Positions 61,923-64,000 of a stretch of 64,000 nt of DNA are shown in pieces; the stretch's first letter is position 1, and each line of letters opens with the position of its first letter. Both the position numbers and the translations under genes were made by a program. Under the pieces are notes generated by a model. The model did no database searches and was not told where the DNA came from. It saw only the letters and a list, made by a program, of their open reading frames with translations. This DNA is from Ypsolopha sequella (Eukaryota; Arthropoda; Insecta; Lepidoptera; Ypsolophidae): positions 38,684,310 to 38,748,309 of the forward strand of contig OW203983.1 in assembly GCA_934047225.1 (NCBI GenBank), given 5' to 3'.

Positions 61923-64000
61923 CAGCTTAGGAAAGAGTACATTGAGATGGCGGAAAATTCCCAATTTCTCGCAGGTGGTCAAGTGTATTTCACCGAAGTT
62001 TAATCAGTTGCCAAAACCGTGTTAAATTAGAAATTGATTTGAAATATTCTTATAAATATAATGTAGGTATACATCAGATACACATATTACAGGCCGGTTT
62101 TGAATGTAAAATAAAAAACAATATAACTAAATAATCTAAAATATTTATGTAATAAAAAATCATATGGGGAAATAGATGTTTGGTCGATTAGTTTGGCAAA
62201 AAGCCATTTCAGGTTTAAGATCCGTAAACCTTCAACTTAATGAATGATTTCTACGTTAATTCTCTGCATAGCAATAAAACGAGACACACAACTTATGAGC
62301 TCGTATTTTTTTTAATTACGTACTAGTTTGCGTTTATAAAAAGAAGACCATATAAATAGGTATAATTTTTAGAATTTTGAGAGGCGTCAACAGCCTAATG
62401 GGGTACCATCTATGATTATGTCCTGAAATTAAATTAAAAGTTAAATGTAAGGTTACAGTGAATTTTATGAATAATTAATAAAGCATTTTAAAAATCAATC
62501 AATCTACATTTATTTAATTTGTAAAGTCATGAATGCTAAAAGCATAATTTTTAAAACATACTCATACGTTATGTTATCCTTATTTGTTCCCTTTTTCTCG
62601 TTTTGATTCGATAACAATATAACGAAGTTTGTTAACAGTCTGATACAATTTCTTACACATTTAATTCTACAAGATATTACCTAACTATTTAAATTTATAA
62701 ATTTTATTATTTTTCATTTGCAAACAATCCAAAACCTTAAAAACCCATTTAACGCTCAAAATTTAAACAAAAATAACTTTGGCGAGTTTTGACAATCATT
62801 CCATAACGGTTTAGCAACCTATTGTTTACTAAAGATCGTCCGATATTAAAAAAGCTTATCAAACCCTTTCTATTTGCAGACATCTGCCGAAATCGATTTC
62901 GCATTTTTTTCTAAAAAAAACACGAGAGGGTTAAAAGGTGCAAAAAGGTATACCGAAATGGTTTTTGTAAGTCCTTCTGCAATGTTTGCTAAACGGTAAC
63001 CCTTTGATCAAATATGGCGCGTGTAATCAGATTTCGGCATGTGTTGCTATTTTTTCGTCTAATATTTTTTTCAAGACACTCGATAGTCTTGGAGTGTGCT
63101 GGTCTTTTGTGGCTGCATGCGCTTTCGCCCCGTGCCTTCCGCATTGAAAAAAATGGCACGAGCGCCTTTATTTGTAGAGGTTTACTTATTCGCAGAGGCA
63201 CTTAGAATCTTCATTGTGTCTTCCTTTCTTCGACGCATCTGATAAATGATTTGTGTAAGGGCAAGCACAGAGCTATGGGCAGACAATTTAATAAAGCGTT
63301 AAGTCATTTTTTGAGGTCTTGTCCTTGTCAAAAATCCTTGATGTATTCAGCTAAATGGCAATTTTGACCCTAAGTGCTGTCATAAAAAAATCTAATAATT
63401 GCTTTCGAAAGAATGTGTACGTATATTCGAAATACATATTAGTAAATATAAGTCGATTAATATATAATACCGAGCATTGAAGTAAGTCTGAACTTTTGCA
63501 ATTTTTCTTCCCGCACGCTCTTATTAATATGTACATGTACGGATGCCAGCATGGCAGGCTACCAATAGGTATGCCAAAGGCTAATTTTAAAATCATTTAC
63601 AAATAGGGGGCTTGAACTGCAGGTGACTGTACATTTGACGTTTTTGTACAACATTTCAGACATCGATCGCGCCTATCAAAGTACATATAAGTACATATGT
63701 ATGTGCTACAAAATATTATCTTTCTGATTACTTGACGTTTTATTACCGGTGAACGCTAGTACTTGTTGTTACCTTCTGAATACTTTGCGCAGTAAACTGC
63801 ATCCTCTCTGTAATCCATCTATAGCTATAGGCATACAATACATATATATACTAGGCAAAAGATGGTATCTATAGGCAAAAGAATACCATGACTGACTGAT
63901 TGATCCATCAATCCAGACAGGGCCAATCACAGAACCTAGAAACATGAAATTTGTACTGTGGGTTCCTTTTTTACGGTAGACATTCCCTGACAAGGGATTT
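61923..64000. other. No recognised feature
   Basis: AT-rich DNA. Overlapping antiparallel frames at 62989-63201 and 63014-63205, and frames at 63351-63596 and 63769-63993, have no motif. No repeat partner seen in the window. Confidence 0.5.

Overview
The window looks like an intergenic, transposon-dense stretch of an insect nuclear genome, most probably a moth or butterfly (Lepidoptera). The evidence is indirect: AT-rich DNA, no bacterial-style gene packing, Helitron-like ends of the TCTATACTAATA...CTAGT type (Lep1-like), a tRNA-derived SINE present in several copies, the lepidopteran SINE whose ends read GGGTTCCGTACCC and GACTCGCACTTGGCCGG, and decayed 3' ends of several non-LTR retrotransposons. 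I could not identify an intact host gene on either strand. Nearly all open frames are chance frames in AT-rich DNA or fall inside repeats.

Region by region. 0-9 kb: SINE tail, a 1.5 kb fold-back element (2759-4282), a TTAA-flanked MITE (5525-5901) and a Helitron-like element (8724-9070). 9-14.1 kb: a dispersed repeat shared with 57 kb, three small palindromic MITEs, and a lepidopteran repeat split by a hAT MITE with an 8-bp target duplication. 14.4-16.2 kb: a 1.8 kb minisatellite of about 55 units of 33 bp, with higher-order structure. 16.8-22.1 kb: 3' ends of non-LTR elements on both strands. 22.1-27.4 kb: fold-back and hAT MITEs with clear ends, a second TTAA MITE and a 3 x 146 bp tandem repeat. 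28.1-29.3 kb: the best-preserved coding remnant, the 3' half of a non-LTR retrotransposon polymerase with an apparent restriction-like endonuclease domain and one internal stop. 30-37 kb: MITEs, a TIR-bounded element carrying a SINE, an inverted repeat and a 4 x 123 bp tandem repeat. 37.6-41.1 kb: two near full-length tRNA-derived SINEs and a 115 bp mariner-like MITE. 41.6-44.0 kb: a 2.35 kb hAT-type element with a perfect 8-bp target duplication that contains a 1.34 kb near-perfect palindrome. 44.3-46.8 kb: a 2.5 kb fold-back structure with a MITE inserted in one arm only. 47.2-48.3 kb: an internally deleted, decayed Transib (RAG1-related) transposase gene with a recognisable intron. 48.8-64 kb: inverted Helitron copies, another non-LTR 3' end, several palindromic MITEs and second copies of repeats seen earlier in the window.

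The elements do not form a pathway; the window is a record of repeated insertion, nesting, inverted duplication and decay. What stands out is the density of very long inverted repeats (at least six over 500 bp). If transcribed, these would fold into long hairpin RNA. Boundaries come from reading by eye and are good to a few bases where terminal repeats and target duplications agree, otherwise to about 10-30 bases.
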